Source: Diploptera punctata
Lineage: Eukaryota; Arthropoda; Insecta; Blattodea; Blaberidae
Length of the DNA: 64,000 bases
Reading direction: 5' to 3'
Assembly (NCBI GenBank): GCA_030220185.1
Contig: JASPKZ010003438.1
Location: 124,001-188,000, forward strand
The position numbers were made by a program, and so were the translations under genes. Below the pieces are notes generated by a model. It was not told the origin of the DNA. It saw nothing but the letters and a program-made list of their open reading frames with translations, and ran no database searches. This document shows, one piece after another, positions 19,539 to 31,169 of the stretch. The first letter of the stretch is position 1, and the number at the start of each line of letters is the position of its first letter.

Positions 19539-20095
19539 CGGGGTGAATCCTAAATATGGCTATACGTTTGATGGCATTATGTGATGAAAATATTACCATT
19601 ACAGGAAATATGAAATTACCGTTGGAAAGGCAATTATTCAAATTACAACAATGGAATAAAACAAAACAGTGTAGAACTTTCATTATTAGTCAAAATGGCA
19701 TTGAATATGCAACAGCAAATTACAATTGCTGCATGGGCAATAACGTATGCTAATGATCGTGAGGCCGCAAGATGTGAGTTTAACTTAGCATTGCAGCCAT
19801 CGACTGTGGGGAAGTGGAGAAAACGACTGCTGGAAACGGGAAGGATGCAGAAAATCAAACCTCCTGGAAGGCTTCGCATTAGCATGGATGCAGGAACAAC
19901 GAAGAGAATTGTGGAGGCGTTTGACGCTAGCCCACAAAAGTCAACCCGCCAAGCTGCTCATGAGCAGTGATTAGTTTTATTTTGTTCTATTGTAATTTGA
20001 AGGATTCCCTTTCCAATGATATCATATTTCCTTTGATAATAATATTTCGTCACAAAATGCGATCAAACGTATAGCCATATTTCTGAATCACTCTG
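19539..20095 (+). mobile_element. Mariner/Tc1-like element, long TIRs, internally deleted
   Basis: Flanked by TA on both sides (19537-19538, 20096-20097). Terminal inverted repeats of about 115 bp (aaatatggctatacgtttga near the left end, its complement near the right). Between them is the N-terminal DNA-binding part of a transposase (19695-19970); the DDE catalytic domain is absent. Confidence 0.85.
19695..19970 (+). pseudogene. Mariner-type transposase, HTH part only
   Basis: Reads TIAAWAITYANDREAARCEF, LALQPSTVGKWRKRLLETGR and IVEAFDASPQKSTRQAAHEQ, then stops. The helix-turn-helix pattern (ST-V-KW-KR--ETG; SP-KSTR-AA) is typical of the paired-like DNA-binding region of Tc1/mariner transposases. 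Truncated before the second HTH and the catalytic domain. Confidence 0.75.
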
Positions 20096-20879
20096 TAACT
20101 GACAAATTCTTGAAAATTGAGTTATAGCATATAAACAGTGACATGTGACCTACTAAAGCATTTGGTGCATGTAGTTTTATTTACCCTCCACTGACCATCT
20201 ACCTTCTATGGACGGATGTATAAAATACATGCACCAAATGCTTCAAAAGGTCACATATCACAGTTTACAAGTTACAAGTCAATTTTCAAGAATTTGTCAG
20301 TTAACATTTTTACAGCCGAGCCCTTCAAATCTTAAAAATCTACCAGTTATAAGGTTTCTTTTTCTCCTGAATTTTTTCCAGACAATGTTACATGTCTTTT
20401 CCATATAGTTCAAGTTTCACATCCATAGGAAACTTTGGTCTTGCCAAGATTTTATAAGTCCCCACTGTCATGTGCCTCTGTATTGTGATATATATGAACT
20501 TGCTCCATAGATGGCAGGACTATCTGTACAGTCGGTATGAACAAACTTCAGAGTAAGATCCCAAACATGCTTTTAAAAAATGGATGTACACTAACTCATA
20601 ATTTGTAATCAGACAAAGTAAGTAATTTACATATAAATTTTCAGTAAACTATAAACTAATTCGGTGTACACTAACATACCACTTCTTAACCTACCAAGAA
20701 AAAGTAGTAGAGCAAATTTTATTGTGAAGGTTGGTCATACCATACATATGCACATTTAGATAAATATTTAAGAAATGCAAAAAAAAAAAAATTTATGAAA
20801 TGTTAGAAAATGTTAAAATAGTAGGAAATGTTAGCAGAAGGGGAAAATGTAAATAGCACAACAGCATCATATGAATATT

Positions 20880-21500
20880 CCATGGAGTAGCATAGTGAGA
20901 AATAATCTACAGTTGAGCCTATTTTGTTTCATATTTCTATGCATATATAGAAAAGGTCCACAGCTGTGGTCTCGAGGTAGAATGCTACCTTGTCACGCAG
21001 CGGGCCCAGGTTCGATCCCCGGTCGGGGCAGTTTTTCTGGGTGAGGTTTTTATCAGGGTTTTCCTCACCTATAAGACAAATGTCAGGAAAATTTTAAGGC
21101 CCAAACGGTCCCTGAAATCATATGGCCATTATCATCATCCTTCACCGGTGTGGAAAGCAACGGGAAGCTACCACACCTACAATTCCCTAGTAAAGCTGCA
21201 AGCATAGCATGAAAATGCTATGATTATAGTGAAGGACCTGCCTTTGGACAGAATTACTATGGATGGATGTAGAAAAGAACAAAACAAAAAATAGTGTGCC
21301 TCCTCAGTGATGACTACATTATCCAATTTTTAAATCACATGCCAATGTGAAATCAAATTGTTCCATCTACCCATCAATATAATTTTTGTATTACTATACA
21401 CTACAGCATAAACAATTGGTCAAACACAAATCAGCTGAAGTTTCCATTAAGCACAGTGAAAAATGTTTGTAAGTTCCAAGCAAACACCATGCGCATGCGC
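20880..21500. repeat. Repeat B copy 1, split by SINE-1
   Basis: 20930-20950 and 21270-21420 match 23255-23450 directly (attttgtttcatatt; aaaaaatagtgtgcctc; ccaatttttaaatcacat). The right end (21430-21510, containing gcgcatgcgcc) matches 23190-23250 in inverted sense, so this family has inverted ends. The interruption is the SINE at 20956-21269. Confidence 0.7.
20956..21269 (+). repeat. SINE-1 full copy with TSD
   Basis: Flanked by tagaaaag (20948-20955, 21270-21277). Head ctgtggtctcgaggtag (A box), ccttgtcacgcagcgggccc, ggttcgatccccggtcgggg (B box); body as in the other copies; ends actatggatgga. The empty site is preserved at 23285-23300 in Repeat B copy 2. Confidence 0.9.
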
Positions 21501-22254
21501 CAACAGGGATCTATTTTCAAATTATTTCCCACCATTTACAATCAATTTTACATTTTTCCTAACGATTATTTCAATATATTTTTCTATGATATTTAACTAC
21601 ATAGGTAACATGAAAACATGGCAGCCATATTGATTTTAATGAATATTCGGCTCAACTGCACTTCTACTAGCGCTTGATTTTTCAGTTATATTGTTGTAAA
21701 CTAAAACTATAGCTCTTCTTCTGTATTTACTAACATTATTTAATATTTTAAACTTTTTCAAACAATTTTTATAACATTATTAGACCATTTTTTAAGTATT
21801 TATTTAAATATGCAAATCACAATATTATGACATTGATACACAATATTGTGATGCTAACTGCTATTTTCTCCACAGAGTATATTACTTAGTCTATGATTTT
21901 TAAATCACTGTTTTGGGTTATTGCTGGTTGGATCAGCGTAAGGGAGTGATAAGTAAGTGTACACCCATTTTTAATAAACGGTAATTTTAGTATTATTAAT
22001 ATTTTTTAAATATAGATTTCAGGATTTATTGCAAATATTGGTCATTTAAATTTCATAGTGACGGGTAGTAATCGAGGATGATAATCGATATGTGGTTCGA
22101 TTGTGGGTTATCGCTGGCTCTATAAACTCTTGCGCATGCGCATTGTTGTTCTATAGAACTTTGAAAATATTTCACGCTAGATTAAGTGCAGTTTTTCCAA
22201 ATATTCTATACAACAACAACACATCTTCCAGTACAGCCAACATAGAATTTACAT

Positions 22255-22925
22255 TTTTTTTAATCGACTACCTCATACATTTCCAAACTTCTTTGATACC
22301 GACGGTTTTAGACAAAATCATGTCCTCCTTCAGTCATGGCTTCCACTGATGAAATTCCGTGATTGTTGATTTCTTTAGTGACATCACTTCCTGTGCTGCC
22401 ATTTTTCGTTGGGATTATGAACTTTGTAATTAAATTTTTATCCACCGGAAAATCGAAATTCTTCTTCTTCTTCTTCTTCCTTCCAAGTATTAGGCCAAGG
22501 CCTGTTACGATCCTATAGAAAATTTTCCCTCCAGCGTCTTCCGGAAAATTCTCGTATAAGACTTGAAAGCATAATAATAGTCCCTTCGATTGGTTGCTGG
22601 CCAAAGGAAGGCAAGACCAGTGATGGGGCTGCCATCTTATAGCCTCTGGTCAGGCTTTTCTGGAGAAGAAAAGAAAATAAAGGAAAGAAGAAATGGAAGA
22701 AAGGAAAGACTCCCTAGCCCTCGGATGCCCTAATAGCGTCGGGGTCGAAAAAACAAGAGTTAACCAAGAGAGGTTAGATAGTAAAGTTAAAAGAGTGCAA
22801 AACACAAGTAAGTGGAAGAAATGTTTCATAGATCGATATTTATTCTTCTGAATGAATATAATTTCCCAAATTGTCAATTCCAACGGTTTATCCAATTGTT
22901 TCAAAAGTTTCACTTCTTTTTCAAT
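22255..22925 (-). mobile_element. PLE C-terminal remnant with insertions
   Basis: On the minus strand from 22915: LLKQLDKPLELTIWEIIFIQ (22910-22855), a Repeat E copy (22640-22830), then FPVDKNLITKFIIPTKNGST and EAMTEGGHDFV with a LINE piece (22466-22545) between. It ends with a decayed hammerhead (CTGAAGG ... AAAACC, stem III ACCGTCGGT, 22270-22345) and atgtatgaggtag. Confidence 0.75.
22466..22545 (-). mobile_element. 80-bp LINE 3' end with 9-bp TSD
   Basis: (TTC)n ccttccaagtattaggccaa on the plus strand is the complement of the LINE tail seen at 7100-7140. The flanks repeat ccggaaaat (about 22446-22454 and 22543-22551). Confidence 0.75.
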
Positions 22926-23189
22926 TTTATGATGTTCTAGTAAACTATGTGCAGCAATTAATTTAAATATAGAATTTACACTTCAGAATTTCAGAACTTT
23001 CTATTTATTTTTCGGCATTGCATTCTTTCACAAGTTAGAGTGCTTAAATTGAGTTAGGTTACCTTTTAGGTTGGTCTTTCACAGGTTAGAGTACATAAAT
23101 TGTGTTAGGTTAGCTTTTAGGTTCATTAAACATTGTGTATATGTTGGCAGCATCATGTGATTCCATAGTGTAAACCGCATTGTGTTTCT

Positions 23190-23455
23190 TGGCGCATGAG
23201 CGTGGTGTCTGCCTGGGACTTACAAAAATTTACTGCAATTAATGGAAACTAATCAGCCAAAGTTACCTATTTTGTTTCATATTACTATGCCTATGTATAA
23301 AACAAGGAAACCAAAAAATAGTGTGCTTCTACAGTGAGAACTACATTATCCAATTTTTAAATCACATACAATGTGAAACCAAATTGTTCCATCTTCCTAT
23401 CAATATAATTTTATGTATTACATTGTGGCAGAAACAATTGGTGAAATTCCAATCT
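23190..23455. repeat. Repeat B copy 2
   Basis: Uninterrupted version of the repeat at 20880-21500. It starts with ggcgcatgagcg, complementary to the far end of copy 1, and ends near acaattggtga. Non-coding. Confidence 0.65.
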
Positions 23456-25025
23456 GTAGTGCTGTACTAAAACTAAATGCCCTCTAAATCACGTTAATAC
23501 ACATAACACTAATTTAAACTTTTGTTTAAAGTACCTCACACACCTCCTACATAGATTATAGAGTATAACAAGCATTGATAGAAAAGTAAGCACCACCAAA
23601 TGAAGTTTGGTCAAATTATCAAAGTTTTCATTCTAATTCCTTGGTATGTGCTGAAGACACTTTATCAAGATCAGTCACATGTGTAAACATTGCCTTGTTA
23701 GTTCACAGATGTCAATTAGCCGCGTCAATCAATGCTTGTCATCTAGCCCACCTATTAATATCAGGAAAATCACAATGTTCTGATTTTATGCTGAATATAT
23801 TATGGAAAATTATATTAATGGTAATAACATATTTACAGCATTATCTGTGCATTATACATGTAAAACCGGATGGTTCAACATACAATTTATTACTTTAAAT
23901 TAGGAAAATAAGTCAATATTCTCGTTTACTCACATGGATTATTCGCGAACTTACAATATTACATCATACAAAATTTGTATTGATCATTATAGCTTTCTAA
24001 AAATATAAACTATATTTAGATTTAAATGTCCTTAATTACATGTCAACATTCAATTCTATACCTTTTTACTTTACTATTAAGGCAACTTCTTTCCGATAAT
24101 TTATAAACACGTGGCTTTATAAGAACATACGACAAAATACAATGTATAATTTTTTATTACCTTTAAAAACTTGATGGCACTAAGTGTACTAAAAATGAGC
24201 AATTGCTACAATCTATACCATAAATTAAGATGATTAAAAAATTAAAGTAAATAAATAACAAACTAAACTATTTTTTCTTTCCAAGATAGAATATACAACC
24301 GACCGCCGGAATATATACAAAAAATATGAAAGTAAAAAATGAAACACGAAGAGCGCGGCTTTCAGCAATAGCCAACATGACAAAATTCACATCTACACAA
24401 AATTTGACTCCCAAAAAATTGACCTGTATAATATTTCAAAATGAAAAGAAAACATATAAGATGCAAGAGCTATAAATAACAGTTTTTAAAAACCTTACGG
24501 TTCCCAACAAAAAGTATTAAAATATGTTTGTATACTATCAACCATTTTAAAGTTGGTAAGTTTCTACATATTGGGTTGAATTAAATGCCATCCCTGTTAA
24601 ATGTTGCCAATTGTACTTTTAAAACATTTTGCCATCGACCTTATATGGAAGGGTTAAAGTTACAGTGGCGTTCATCTTCATCAGTATTAAAAATTCTGGC
24701 CATTATAGATAATGTACAGATTCATTTTAAAGTCTTTTGTTTAATTTGGATTCAGATGGCACCTATAAAATTCTAACATTATACAAGTGCATCAACGTTG
24801 TACACGAATTTGTTACAGTACCATTTTTTATGAAAAAAAAAATTACATTACACCACTGTAACTTTTATCAGTCATAAGGTGCTAAGGGCACTAATAATAA
24901 ATTCACGGGCCACGTTCTTCAGAATCTATAATAAAATTCTACAGTTTCTGTCGAAGAAAGCAATTAAATATTCACTAATCATCTTTAAAAAATCATAGCA
25001 TTAATACCCTTCTCTTTTCAAGAAA
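23456..25025. other. AT-rich stretch without recognised features
   Basis: No convincing coding frame, tRNA or repeat shared with the rest of the window. It could be intergenic, or 3' UTR or a non-coding transcript, but nothing in the sequence decides this. Confidence 0.4.
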
Positions 25026-25027
25026 TC

Positions 25028-25210
25028 AACCGTTGTGGTCTCGAGGTAGCGTGTTGCCTTGTCACGCAGCGGGCTCGGTTCGACCCCCGGTCGGGACAAG
25101 TTTCCTGGGTTAGGTTTTGTCGGGGTTTTTCCTCACCTATAAGACAAATGTCAGGAAACTTTAAGGCCCAAATTGTTCCCGAACGCCAACTGACCATAAT
25201 TTTCATCAAT
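25028..25210 (+). repeat. SINE-1, 3' truncated
   Basis: Head gttgtggtctcgaggtagcg, ccttgtcacgcagcggg, ggttcgacccccggtcggga; body to taaggcccaaattgttcccg. After about 25170 it departs from the family. Confidence 0.85.
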
Positions 25211-26159
25211 ATCATATTCGCCTAATTAGATTAAGTTTAGTTTAAGGCCTCTCCTGGCGCATCATTAATATCATCAACTCTCATATCATCGGGGCAGCGT
25301 AACCCTGCCTTCCAAGCGCCCCAACCTTAGAAGTGGGTTACAAGTATGCCAGGAGAGAACACCAGAAATGTCGAAATGACAACTTGGGGCATTGAAATAA
25401 AAAATTGATATCTACAAATACTGTATTTTGTTTCTTTTCATTTTAATTTAAACCTCCAAGTTCTTCTGTACAAAAACTATTTATCCTGCTTCTTTGTCTT
25501 CTAGGGAACCCTCAATTTGTGAATATTTAAAAATAACAATAGTGTATGTGTTTAATCCCACACTGCACTTTTCATGCTTCAGATTCCGCACTGAGCAAAC
25601 AGTGGTCCAGTGTTAAATTATCCATCACTTGAGCAGTCCATTTTACATAGATGATGTATTCTTGTATTGTGAACAGAGAGGAGTGTATGTGTTTGCGTAG
25701 TGTAAAGTGTGTTGTATGAGGGATGATGACAAAGAGAAGAGAGAAAGTGAAACCTGATGTCCACATTTTACCTACTCCTGATGAAAAGCACCAAGGGGGC
25801 CACCAAACTTAATGCCCCCATCTGATAAATTAATTGCTATCAACACTACCACATGTCATCTCAATAAATATGCTATGGAAAGATTTGTAATTTTATGAAG
25901 AAATCTAGCAATTAAAAATTGCCCCCTGGCACCAAAACTGAAAAATTTACAATTTGATTAATTAATTGTACAATTAAAATTCTGAACCTGGGCCCATTAG
26001 TTGGAAACCTGACCCAGATGGCAGAAATAAAAATAGCAGAGTTGATGACTGTACAGTTTCAGCTGCTAATTTTACACTTTCATTCAATTAGTTTTCTTGA
26101 ACTACATAGATCACTTTATTGCATATTAACTATTTTTCTGATTTTATTTTTAAATACAA

Positions 26160-26300
26160 TAGGAAGTAACATTAAGAGGTTTGTTTAATAATTAAAACAT
26201 TTTGTCTGTTCATTCTTACCTCTTAAGAGTTGTTTTTGTCGGACATATGTTTCAGAGCTTCTTAGCCCCATCGTCAGTGATTACAGACTGCTGTATACAA
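26160..26300 (-). mobile_element. PLE 3' end (AAGAGG/CCUCUU family)
   Basis: On the minus strand: hammerhead at 26281-26236, then taagaggtaagaatg, about 40 nt, then cctcttaatgttacttccta. It is the solo 3' end of the family seen in full at 46627-47642. Confidence 0.8.
26236..26285 (-). ncRNA. Hammerhead ribozyme motif, stem III ACATATGT
   Basis: CTGACGA, extra T, stem II GGGGCT/AGCTCT (with G-U pairs), GAAA, palindrome ACATATGT, H17 = C. Stem I is weak. The core is intact. Confidence 0.75.
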
Positions 26301-26424
26301 TCTATGAAATCAACATACATTTTTATGACATCATTATCTGAGAGTAACTGCACAAAAAAAAAAGACAACACAAATAAGTGTGTTGGCGAGCTTTTATCAA
26401 GGCCCTATGCTTCCTAGTGGAGTG

Positions 26425-27075
26425 ACCAGGACTAATACTATATCGGAATTTAAATACCTAGGAATAATAATTGCTAACCAGAATAAAGTGTAGAAAGAAA
26501 TAATTAAATATAGTCTCAACTCTGGAAATGCATACTATTAGGTATTACAGGAACTCTAGCTATCCCAAACTTCTCTAAACAAAAATGTTAAACCAAAGAT
26601 ACATAAAATGGTTATTCTTCCAATTATATGATGCAAAACATGGCCCCTTATTTTAAGGGAGAAGAAAAATTACAAATATTTGAGAATAAAATGCTTAGGA
26701 AAAATTTTGGACTGAAGAGAAAGAAACAGGTTGGTAAATGGGGAAAATTACATAACAGTGAGCTACATGATCTTTATGGGAAACCAGATGTAATAAGAAT
26801 AGTTAAGTTTTTTAGACTGTGATGGGTAAGATGCATGAAACAAATGGGGGAATGAAAGTGGAGCATGGATATTTCTTATATGAAAACCAGAGAGAAATCT
26901 CCCAGTATGTAGAAAAAAAAGATGGGAGAATAACATTAATCATTATTTAAGGGAGGTGAATTATACAGGGAATGATTGGGAAACATTAGCTCAGGATAGG
27001 GATGTATGGAGAGCTTATGTCTGTGCAGTCATGAACCTCTGGGTTAGACAGTGCCAGTTATCTAGGAACTAGAAG
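26425..27075 (+). mobile_element. LINE RT 3' region, several breaks
   Basis: Reads ISEFKYLGIIIANQNKV, then EEKLQIFENKMLRKNFGLKR, LHDLYGKPDVIRIVKFFRL, MGENNI/NHYLREVNYTGNDWETLAQD and RDVWRAYV, with stops between. It is the thumb and C-terminus of a non-LTR RT, the same family as 31800-32330. Confidence 0.8.
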
Positions 27076-27289
27076 TGGATTCAATTCTGTCTGGTGGAGA
27101 TAAATAAACATCTTCCCAATTGGAATTTTCCAAGATAGAATAATCCCCAGCATCCATCCTGTATCAGTTTTCATTTCTATGTTTTGCTTCAACTAATTGT
27201 AAATAGTTACAATCTCTTCTTCCATTTGTCATGTACAATTACTTGGATTAATTATAATCTTACAACTGAAGAATAGGCTATATGTTAAG

Positions 27290-27715
27290 ATTATCTCTCC
27301 ATCAATGTAAATAAATAAAGGGATTGCTATCAGATAAAATTTTACAGATAATTCTTATCATCCTTTCTGCATTTATAAGTGTGTGTATGTCAGGATATAA
27401 TAATAAAATTGTTCTTCTTCTGACTTCCCAGTATTTTGTAAATGCAGAACATTCCAGATGTTTTGGGAGATATATAAAACACATTTACACGCATGATGAG
27501 TCAATAAGAAATTAACTGGAGATATTTTCAATACTAGAAGAGCACAAATTCCGGTGAGAAGAACATTTAGACAGAATGGACAATACAAGATTATCCCAAA
27601 TGATCAACACCTACAAACCGCATGGAAAAAAATCTTTGGAACAGCCAAGGAAACGATGGACTTGAGATCAGAACAGGTTGCACTGACCTAATCCTGGAAA
27701 GGAAAAAGAAGAACA
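27290..27715 (+). mobile_element. LINE 3' end, decayed
   Basis: Frame-shifted remnants: MDNTRLSQMINTY, KPHGKKSLEQPRKRW and then DLILERKKKN (27575-27710). The LERMDN-RLP...KPRG---RP-KRW pattern marks the end of a LINE RT. Confidence 0.6.
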
Positions 27716-27864
27716 AAAAATAAAAAACAGTTTCCAAACTATCAAACTAATTTTGACAAATTATTAATGAACACTGTCTGGAATTTTAACACAGTAAAAT
27801 AAATATATACTTTTTAGACTGTCTTCTTAATAGGTATTTCAGGTTACTCTTCAAAAGAGTTTTT

Positions 27865-28500
27865 TTTTTTTACACGAAAGTGCATTCTGTTATACTTACA
27901 GGAATGACTGCCTTGATTGAAAGTTCAATTTCCTAACTTTCGGGGTTGCCAACCTATAAATAACTATATTCTAATATTACAAATTATCTACCTAGGACAG
28001 GAAGTAAAACCTCTGTCCTCTATGTATACTACGTACAATGTATAAACAAAAATATATTCAAAAGGTAGTGTTAATATACATTATAAGAAACAAATCACTG
28101 CATTTTAAATGAATTGAGCTTTATTTCAAACAATATAAAACAACAAAATACGTACTTGCCACCATTTTATCACCAATTGGTCTCACAGCCTCCTGTTATT
28201 TTATCACTAATTGGTCTCACAGCCTCCTGTTGTTTCAACTAATAAACATTGCCCACACTGTTAACGTTAGTCAATTGTTTATATTGAATGCAAATATTTC
28301 CAAGAAAGATATTATTTTACTATTATTTATTATTTTGAAAAATCATCGCGCAAAAATGAATGTACAATGCACGTTTGTGAAGTGTTTTACAGAATCTCGG
28401 AAATTAAAAACCTCGCTATTGCTCGCTTTCAAACATTTTCCTCGCTTCTGTAAAAACCACTTCCCAACATCGCATCGTAATATACTATTATATATTGTAA
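27865..28500. repeat. Repeat A copy 2, inverted, with tandem duplication
   Basis: Inverted copy of 9343-9947 (ends ttttttacacgaaagtgcat ... cgcatcgtaatatacta). It contains a direct duplication of about 34 bp: ttttatcaccaattggtctc acagcctcctgtta repeats at 28166 and 28199. Confidence 0.75.
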
Positions 28501-28519
28501 TGACAAGAATTCAAATTTC

Positions 28520-28735
28520 ATCATTTTGTTGTGCAGAGAGGTACTGGAGGTGATGTTTCTTCTACTTCATTGCAGAGAACACAATTAGGAGTTGGTTCCA
28601 TTCTGAAATTGTGTTTCCCCAGAAGGTCGTGCCCAATGTTGAGTCGAAATGCAGAACCGCTGCTTTTATTGATCATTCTGGTATGTCTGATATCAGATGC
28701 ATTCATTGTTTTAGTTTTGTCCTGGTTTCAATCTC
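28520..28735 (-). mobile_element. LINE RNase H C-terminal fragment
   Basis: Reads MNASDIRHTRMINKSSGSAF, RLNIGHDLLGKHNFRMEPTP and NCVLCNEVEET. The FRL--GHD-L--H--R---P-C-LC pattern is shared with 8650-8990 and 52231-52564 but is a different element. Confidence 0.7.
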
Positions 28736-28959
28736 ACATGTGATACTTGATATTTTTAAATGTTGAAAATTACATTGTTATTCCACCATTGTCGGTTCCA
28801 AGTCCGGATGAGAAAGGAGGAGGGGGATGAGTAACACCTTGTTAAAAAACCTTACTTCAGCTCACCTGGCTGATAGTACCTTGTAAGTGTCCCAAGCCAG
28901 GGTTTACAGATCACAATGGCGGATGCAGCAGAGTAGGAGACCTATAGTATGGTGCATGT

Positions 28960-29335
28960 TTCAATAAAGGGTGCAGTGAAAGCAACTAATCTATGGTAAA
29001 CTCCAGAAAAAGGTCTCTGGTCCTCCAGGTTGTGGGTTGATGCTATGGGCCAGCTCCTCATATATTGTAAAAAAAATGCTAAAAAACCAAAATATGTAGC
29101 CTCGGATAGGAAAAAGTATTGAAACAGATACCTCCTGGAAAAGGAAAATGCGGGAGACCAAAGCCAATGTGGATAAAGGGAATTCAAGACAACATGAAGA
29201 AGAGAAATATGACAGCAGCAGACACGCAATACCGGGAAGCGTGGAAGAAAAAAAATCATATATTTTGGTTGAGGATACCTGTGTAAATAACAAAAACAAC
29301 TCTGAAATAAAAAATAAAATTAAAAAAAATACATT
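28960..29335 (+). mobile_element. LINE 3' end, copy 1 of subfamily G
   Basis: After a shared leader (gtgcagtgaaagcaact, tatggtaaactccagaaa, ccagctcctcatatattgta) it reads IPPGKGKCGRPKPMWIKGIQ and DNMKKRNMTAADTQ, then REAWKKK in one frame. It matches 34960-35440. Confidence 0.75.
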
Positions 29336-29424
29336 GTTGACTGTTATTTTTCTAATCTTTCCCAACTTACACAATAAGCAGTTAACAGCAAGTGACATCA
29401 TTTACCACTCCATTAAGAGACTGT

Positions 29425-29755
29425 GTAACCACGCTGTAGCTGAGTGGTTAAGGCAGGAAGTCTTGGCGCACAGCTATGGGACTTGCGCTGGTTTGGGTCT
29501 CCATGGGGAAGACATTTTTCTCATTGAATTTTGGCCAGTATGGGACCGGTGCCCACCCAGCATCGTGAGGCATTTGGGTAGCTACAATAAGTAGTGACTA
29601 GAGGTTGATAATACCAGCTATAACGGCTGGGGGACCCGACATGCTGACCACACGTCATCCCTACACTGGCTAGATGATCGTCTACCTCTGTGAACGTGAG
29701 GCCAGCAGCCAGCTGGTCAGCCAAGGGCCTTCTAGGCCTGTCGCGCTTGGAGTAG
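29425..29755 (+). repeat. SINE-4 copy
   Basis: Starts accacgctgtagctgagtgg ttaaggc (A box), then gctggtttgggtctccatgg. The body includes ccagctataacggctggggg and agccagtg-type words, ending ccttctaggcctgtcgcgct. It matches 62159-62495 and 16455-17078. Confidence 0.85.
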
Positions 29756-30310
29756 AGTAACAACCCAACGTTGGGCCTTAACTCTCCTTTGTTAGGAGTT
29801 ACTAAACCAAGTTAATTTAGTTATGCTTATTCTCCTAAAGATATCATGAATAGTATGTGGTCAACATACCGATCCAATGAGACATCTAGTAAGTAACTAA
29901 GGTATTGAACTTTTATAGAGAAAAAATCACTATGAAGTTTAATTTAAGATTAAATTAAAATGCTTCATACCTCACCTCATATCCAGTCTTCTAATTATAC
30001 TGTAGTTTCAAAGCCTTCAGTAATTTCTCGTTGACTGATGTTATGTTGGTCAGAAAAACTTCTTCTTCTTTGGTCCACCAAGAGAGGGAAGAAGAAGAAG
30101 TAGTTCTTCTGATCGACATAACATCAGTCGACAAGAAATTACTGAAGGCTTTGAAACCGTGGTCTAGTCAGAGGACTGGATACGAGGAGAGGTATTAAAC
30201 ATTTAAGTTTAATCTTAAACTAAGATTTTACTAGGATGAAGAAGGTCGGTAAATTTTGCTTAGAGGCCTCTTTATTCAGGCTTAATCCTTAAATTCGTAA
30301 TGTATCTTTT
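29755..30310 (+). repeat. Repeat F with a fold-back PLE inside
   Basis: ctcctttgttaggagttact, gttatgcttattctcctaaa and aattttgcttagaggcctct match 40280-40440 (gcaagagttacttaaagtta, caatttgcttagaggctct). The stretch 29907-30217 is absent from the second copy, which thus marks the empty site. Confidence 0.65.
29907..30217 (-). mobile_element. Fold-back PLE in Repeat F
   Basis: Imperfect target repeat aactaaggtatt (29895-29906) / aactaagatttt (30218-30229). Inverted arms: gatgttatgttggtcagaaa and ttctgatcgacataacatca. The left tail aaaaaatcactatgaagttt is the complement of the PLE end. The hammerhead cores in both arms have a deleted stem II (CTGAAGGCTTTGAAACC). Confidence 0.75.
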
Positions 30311-30699
30311 TGGATACATCAGTTGATTTAATTAATTTAATATTTTAAATAAATAAGAAAAAACGAACAAAAAGAAACCACTTAAATATGTGTCTAATTA
30401 TACAATATACCTAATAATAACAGTTACACATGATTCCGTTTTCACTGCGGTCTGCAACATTCAAATAACTGACAGAAGAAATTTGTGTTTTGCCAATTTA
30501 AGGGTTAAGGATCTTTTATGAACCTGAAAATCTTCAGACTCGGGATCCACAGCTTAAAGTCCTACCTGGAGGACTTGCTCCTTGGATTTTTCCATCCAAA
30601 AAATCCATTGAACCCGCAACTGTCAGGACCAGAGGCAAGGAACATAATCACCGTGGCCGACTATCTACAATATTAATGTCACACAAAATGGTTGGTTAC

Positions 30700-31120
30700 A
30701 ACCTTATCAAAGGAGGTTTTCAATTATTAAAACATTTTTATATACAGATTTTTAACTTGCCAGAGAGACATTCCTAATAGAAGATCTCAGGACCAAATTT
30801 AACTTACCATTTACGGAGAACTGGGGAAAGCTAATAGATATAAGAAGACAGAAATCAGTAGAGATCTGGCCCGAATTTTATTCCACAGAAGCAATGGTAA
30901 ATAGAACATGGATGGAAACCAACCAAGACCTACGCCACTTTGTAAATTCCCTGACAACGCATGGATACCACCACAAAGTATGTAATCTGAAGACCTACCA
31001 CGACCCTAACTCAACATGTGTATGTGAACTTTGTGAACTACCGTGTGACCGTTACCATATTACATCATGTAAAAGACTACCCAAATCAATAATTGAGACC
31101 TGCACAGACTAACGACACTG
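30700..31120 (+). mobile_element. Probable LINE C-terminal fragment
   Basis: Reads HFVNSLTTHGYHHKVCNLKT, YHDPNSTCVCELCELPCDRY and HITSCKRLPKSI. The C-C-C-H-C pattern fits the zinc-binding tail after a LINE RNase H. Only a tentative assignment. Confidence 0.45.
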
Positions 31121-31169
31121 TGAAAAGTAGTGTAGAAAACATTAACTTTAGTTAGATTCATGCACAACT

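Larger units (their letters stand above)
19516..20326. mobile_element. Fold-back/MITE with nested mariner
   Basis: The ends gggctcggctgtaaaaca (19516) and the complement ending gccgagccc (20326) begin inverted arms of about 120 bp that continue, across the mariner, at 20096-20200 (ctgacaaattcttgaaaatt; gcatttggtgcatgtag) and 20215-20326. The arms converge near 20205. Target repeat not clear. Class unknown. Confidence 0.75.

Noticed and set aside
20960..21035. tRNA-Asp gene
   Set aside because: The tRNA-Asp-like part is followed in every copy by the same 240-bp body and has target repeats, so it is a SINE head.
23641..23898. 85-codon ORF
   Set aside because: Composition looks random, with no motif and no supporting splice signals.
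28991..29401. Minus-strand ORFs rich in Phe/Leu/Ser resembling membrane proteins
   Set aside because: Antisense of the LINE C-terminus read on the plus strand at 29100-29270 (and likewise at 35140-35415).
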